From: Bacteroidales bacterium
GTDB lineage: Bacteria; Bacteroidota; Bacteroidia; Bacteroidales; UBA12077
Assembly: GCA_030156305.1 (NCBI GenBank)
Contig: JASGMZ010000177.1
Location: forward strand, 1 to 6,273
Direction of reading: 5' to 3'
Length of the DNA stretch: 6,273 bases
The position numbers and the translations under genes are program-made. The notes under the pieces are model-generated. The model worked only from the letters and a program-made list of their open reading frames with translations. It was not told the DNA's origin and ran no database searches. Positions 5,781 through 6,273 of this stretch are shown piece after piece. The stretch's first letter is position 1, and each line of letters starts with the position of its first letter.

Positions 5781-5812
5781 TTTGATTTGATGCATAAATT
5801 CTTTTAATATTG
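5781..5812 (+). promoter_or_regulatory. Candidate promoter of the FtsB/DivIC-like gene
   Basis: TTTG (5781-5784), a 20-nt spacer and TAATATTG (5805-5812) fit the Bacteroidota consensus with one mismatch in the -7 box. The start site would be near 5819, giving a leader of about 14 nt before the ATG at 5833. Confidence 0.4.
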
Positions 5813-5832
5813 TAAAAAAAGATCATGAGGCC

Positions 5833-6144
5833 ATGAATACCTTAGGAAAAATATGGAAAATAATTTTACCCATTATCAAAAATAAGTATATCATGACGTT
5901 ACTTATCTTTTTAATCTGGCTTCTGTTTTTCGACCGTAATAACTTAGTTGACAGAATTAAAGAAATGAATCATTATAACCAGCTGGAAAAAGATAAAAAG
6001 TATTTTAAAGAACGCATTGATGCAGACACTAAACGGTTGGAGCAATTAAAAACTAACAACAAAAACCTGGAAAAATTTGCCCGCGAGCAATACTTTATGA
6101 AAAAAGCAGACGAAGATATTTTTGTTGTCGTTGAAGAAAATTAA
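5833..6144 (+). CDS. FtsB/DivIC-family septum formation initiator protein
   Basis: The 103-residue protein has a short cytoplasmic start, one transmembrane helix at about 18-33 (YIMTLLIFLIWLLFF), the FDRNNL turn, a periplasmic coiled coil at about 37-82 rich in Leu, Lys and Glu, and the conserved C-terminal patch EKFAREQYFMKK leading to EDIFVVVEE. That patch corresponds to the AREkYgMkk segment of Bacteroidota DivIC/FtsB proteins. The family works in the divisome with FtsL and FtsQ, linking them to septal peptidoglycan synthesis. Length and architecture are normal. The gene lies 78 bp past the sulfur-carrier gene. Functionally it is unrelated to the upstream operon and probably has its own promoter. 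AGG four nt before the ATG gives a weak Shine-Dalgarno. An ATG at 5825 opens only a three-codon frame that ends across the true start. Confidence 0.93.
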   Translation: MNTLGKIWKIILPIIKNKYIMTLLIFLIWLLFFDRNNLVDRIKEMNHYNQLEKDKKYFKERIDADTKRLEQLKTNNKNLEKFAREQYFMKKADEDIFVVVEEN

Positions 6145-6230
6145 ACAGAAAGGCTCTATTTAATAAAGTGGGTGTTAACCCAACTTGAAAATACAAAAGC
6201 ATAAACAACTCCTATACAGCGTCTTACGAT

Positions 6231-6261
6231 TTTGTTTTTTACAATTGGGGGACTACTTTTG
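6231..6261 (+). promoter_or_regulatory. Near-consensus Bacteroidota promoter pointing out of the window
   Basis: TTTG (6231-6234), a 19-nt spacer and TACTTTTG (6254-6261) match both promoter elements exactly. Transcription would start near 6268, so a plus-strand gene or RNA should begin just beyond the window. The 129 bp after the FtsB-like gene otherwise hold only a bulged hairpin at 6166-6186 and no credible reading frame. Confidence 0.55.
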
Positions 6262-6273
6262 TTTTTCTAACAT

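Noticed and set aside
5825..5836. Three-codon upstream frame ATG AGG CCA TGA overlapping the FtsB-like start
   Set aside because: It is too short to judge and probably incidental; its AGG more likely serves as a weak Shine-Dalgarno for the real start.
6166..6186. Hairpin after the FtsB-like gene (AAGTGGGT pairing with ACCC-A-ACTT)
   Set aside because: The stem has a bulge and no T-run follows, so an intrinsic terminator is not supported, though a weak 3'-end structure is possible.

Overview
The window most resembles a chromosomal segment of an anaerobic or facultative Bacteroidota (Bacteroidales/Marinilabiliales-like) bacterium. The evidence is a SusC/BtuB-style TonB-dependent receptor with an N-terminal carboxypeptidase-regulatory-like domain, AT-rich intergenic DNA with several matches to the Bacteroidota promoter consensus (TTG/TTTG about 19-20 nt upstream of TAnnTTTG), mostly weak Shine-Dalgarno sequences, and a short FtsB/DivIC protein of the Bacteroidota type. 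I see no tRNA, rRNA, CRISPR array or mobile element.

Left part (1-1853, minus strand). A 5'-complete but window-truncated TonB-dependent receptor (1-1104) lies downstream of a small membrane-anchored, histidine-rich protein (1251-1631). The pair looks like a metal or metal-complex uptake unit. The small gene has its own candidate promoter, flanked by an imperfect dyad. A strong intrinsic terminator at 1791-1827 separates this unit from the next minus-strand gene.

Centre (1854-5754). A long (718-residue) aldehyde:ferredoxin-oxidoreductase-family protein, probably a tungsten (or molybdenum) bis-pterin enzyme, is encoded on the minus strand. Diverging from it across a 252-bp AT-rich intergenic region is a tightly coupled three-gene operon on the plus strand: a DUF4213/DUF364 protein (putative heavy-metal chelation family), a short ThiF/MoeB-type E1-like adenylyltransferase, and a 67-residue ThiS/MoaD-type sulfur carrier ending in Gly-Gly. 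Both junctions are ATGA stop/start overlaps. No thiazole synthase gene (thiG, thiH) is present, so the simplest inference is that the operon makes or loads the metal-dithiolene cofactor of the divergent oxidoreductase. The intergenic region holds one good plus-strand promoter, a minus-strand -7 candidate, and a perfect 9-bp inverted repeat overlapping the latter, which could be the operator of a shared regulator.

Right part (5755-6273, plus strand). An FtsB/DivIC-type septum-formation initiator protein follows with its own weaker promoter. The last 129 bp hold no gene, but end in a near-consensus Bacteroidota promoter that points out of the window.
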